This document shows positions 22,073 to 23,182 of a stretch of DNA of 23,182 nucleotides, in pieces. The notes below the pieces were generated by a model. That model did no database searches, was not told the origin of the DNA, and worked only from the letters and a program-made list of their open reading frames with translations. The position numbers were made by a program, and so were the translations under genes. The stretch's first letter is position 1. Each line of letters starts with the position of its first letter. The stretch spans positions 1 to 23,182 of the forward strand of contig CAKQRZ010000018.1 of NCBI GenBank assembly GCA_934271715.1, written 5' to 3'. Origin of the DNA: an uncultured Alphaproteobacteria bacterium (lineage in GTDB: Bacteria > Pseudomonadota > Alphaproteobacteria > RF32 > CAG-239).

Positions 22073-23050
22073 ATGAAACAAATATCTGTAATCGGCTGCG
22101 GCCGCTGGGGAACGTTTTTAGGCTGGTATGTGGCAAATTATTGTCAGGTTGACAGCGTGCTGCTGTATGGAATGGCCGGTTCTCCGTCTTTTGAAGATTT
22201 GAAAAATACCCGGAAAAATGAATATTTGACCTTGAGCGATAATATGCAGCTGACTTCGGATATTGCAGAAGCTCTGAAAAATGATTTTATCATTGTTTCT
22301 ATCAGCTGCCAAAATCTGCGCAGCTTAGCCAAGCAAATCAACGGCTATGACGTGAACGGCAAAACTTTTTTGCTAGCCATGAAAGGGCTGGAAGAGCCGT
22401 CGGCTAAAATTTTGGCAGAAGTGTTTAAAGAAGAAATAAAACAAGATATCCATATCGCGACGCTCGGCGGTCCGGGGCATGTTGAAGATTATATGCGCAA
22501 AGTTCCGTCGGCGGCCGTGATTGACAGTTATGACGCTGAGACACAAGACCGTGTTATTAAATTTATGCAAAGCGATTTAATCCGCTTTTATTACGGTACG
22601 GATATCATCGGCAATCAGGTGGGCGCGGCTCTTAAAAATGTTATCGGCATAGCAGCCGGCATTTTGGACGGGCTGGGCTGGTATGGCCTGAAAGGCGCCT
22701 TAATGGCGCGCGCGCCGATAGAAGTAGGGCGTTTGATTAAGTTTAAAGGCGGAAATCCGGCTTCTGCTTATGGTTTGGCGCATTTGGGCGATTATGAGGC
22801 GACTTTGTTTTCTAAAAACAGCCACAACCGCATGTTTGGCGAAATGTTTGCTAAAGGCGAACACTACGGCAAGCTGGCCGAGGGGGTGGATACTTTGCGC
22901 GCTGTAAAAGCCATTGCCGACCGTGAGCATATAGATATGCCGATTTGTCAGGCTCTGTATAAGGTTATTTTTGAAAAGGCCGATATAGAAAAAACTATCC
23001 GCGGCTTGTTTGACCGCTCGCTGAAAAAAGAGTTTGATTCTATTTGCTAA
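22073..23050 (+). CDS. gpsA: Glycerol-3-phosphate dehydrogenase [NAD(P)+]
   Basis: Cytoplasmic enzyme reducing dihydroxyacetone phosphate to sn-glycerol-3-phosphate, the backbone of membrane phospholipids. The N-terminal nucleotide-binding motif is IGCGRWGTFLGW, followed by GPGH and GAALKNVIGIAAGILDGLG, which carries the catalytic Lys. The C-terminal substrate domain has GLAHLGDYEATLFSKNSHNRMFG in place of the more usual GLGDL-TCTS-SRN, a mild divergence. Length of about 325 is normal. ATG 22073 is chosen because GAGG is five bases upstream; a GTG one codon earlier is too close to it. A terminator follows the stop. Confidence 0.9.
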   Translation: MKQISVIGCGRWGTFLGWYVANYCQVDSVLLYGMAGSPSFEDLKNTRKNEYLTLSDNMQLTSDIAEALKNDFIIVSISCQNLRSLAKQINGYDVNGKTFLLAMKGLEEPSAKILAEVFKEEIKQDIHIATLGGPGHVEDYMRKVPSAAVIDSYDAETQDRVIKFMQSDLIRFYYGTDIIGNQVGAALKNVIGIAAGILDGLGWYGLKGALMARAPIEVGRLIKFKGGNPASAYGLAHLGDYEATLFSKNSHNRMFGEMFAKGEHYGKLAEGVDTLRAVKAIADREHIDMPICQALYKVIFEKADIEKTIRGLFDRSLKKEFDSIC

Positions 23051-23060
23051 AAGCTTAATA

Positions 23061-23101
23061 AAAAAATCCCCGCCTGTAAATTTTAGAGACGGGGATTTTT
23101 T
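23061..23101. terminator. Bidirectional terminator between gpsA and pilin 4
   Basis: AAAAAATCCCCG pairs with CGGGGATTTTTT, serving the convergent gpsA and pilin genes. Confidence 0.85.
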
Positions 23102-23182
23102 AGCGCCAGCTCATTCCAACGTAGCAAGAATCCTTTTTTACGCAGGATTTACAAATTGTACTTATTTCAGAAAGCGTCATAT
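23100..23182 (-). CDS. Pilin-like protein (pilin 4), C-terminal end only
   Basis: Reading inward from the window edge on the minus strand, the open frame encodes MTLSEISTICKSC then VKKDSCYVGMSWR and a stop. This matches the tail of pilin 3 (MTFEEINNQCQIC, then SENDNTTCSLVLSF) in both motif and cysteine spacing: C-x2-C-x5-C preceded by an amphipathic MTxxEI segment. It is therefore the last 26 or so residues of a fourth family member whose body lies beyond the window. The stop overlaps the terminator hairpin by a few bases. Confidence 0.6.
   Translation of the reverse strand, partial: MTLSEISTICKSCVKKDSCYVGMSWR

Noticed and set aside
1..23182. CRISPR array, prophage or intact insertion sequence
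   Set aside because: No regularly spaced direct repeats, phage structural genes, integrase or transposase were seen anywhere in the window.

Overview
The window looks like chromosomal DNA of an uncultured, fairly AT-rich alphaproteobacterium, probably gut-associated. Several things suggest this: an alphaproteobacterial-type HolA C-terminus, a DUF3035-type lipoprotein directly after lspA, a MlaA/MlaC pair, and several pilin-like proteins sharing the core GRSMIEMLGVLAI. I recall that core from uncultured gut Alphaproteobacteria, but I could not search for it here.

Layout. Positions 1-2750 hold two pilin-like genes whose leader regions are swollen by palindromic repeat elements. Between them lies a decayed C-terminal fragment of DNA polymerase III delta (holA). 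Positions 2800-6000 hold mostly small or single-gene units: a YafK-type L,D-transpeptidase, two small unknown proteins, an alpha/beta hydrolase, a 57-residue protein and a WG-repeat-like lipoprotein with atypical codon use. A tRNA-Leu(GAG) follows, then corA. Positions 7255-14194 form a tightly packed housekeeping run: lspA, DUF3035 lipoprotein, two M16 peptidase homologues, pgi, mutL. Positions 14261-16554 hold a small membrane protein, an unrecognised protein and a 440-residue alpha-helical repeat (solenoid) protein. Positions 16690-17560 hold a third pilin, broken by a one-base frameshift, behind a long leader that can fold and ends in a terminator-like hairpin. Positions 17700-21983 hold envelope genes and HU: an Ala/Pro/Cys lipoprotein, a MORN-variant lipoprotein, hupB, a coiled-coil periplasmic protein, mlaA-mlaC and an unknown protein. 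The window ends with gpsA and, on the opposite strand, the C-terminal tail of a fourth pilin that runs off the edge.

How it fits together. The ordinary content is envelope upkeep: lipoprotein maturation, outer-membrane lipid asymmetry, peptidoglycan editing, periplasmic proteolysis and phospholipid precursor supply. The unusual content is the pilin family. Its members are scattered single genes, not an operon with secretion machinery. They share a cysteine-rich C-terminus. Each of the three seen in full has an odd 5' region or reading frame: a MITE-like element inserted in frame at the leader/mature junction, a (TC)8 tract that leaves an upstream start one dinucleotide out of frame, and a homopolymer frameshift. 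Together these suggest a surface-protein family that diversifies or switches through its 5' end. This is inference from a single sequence.
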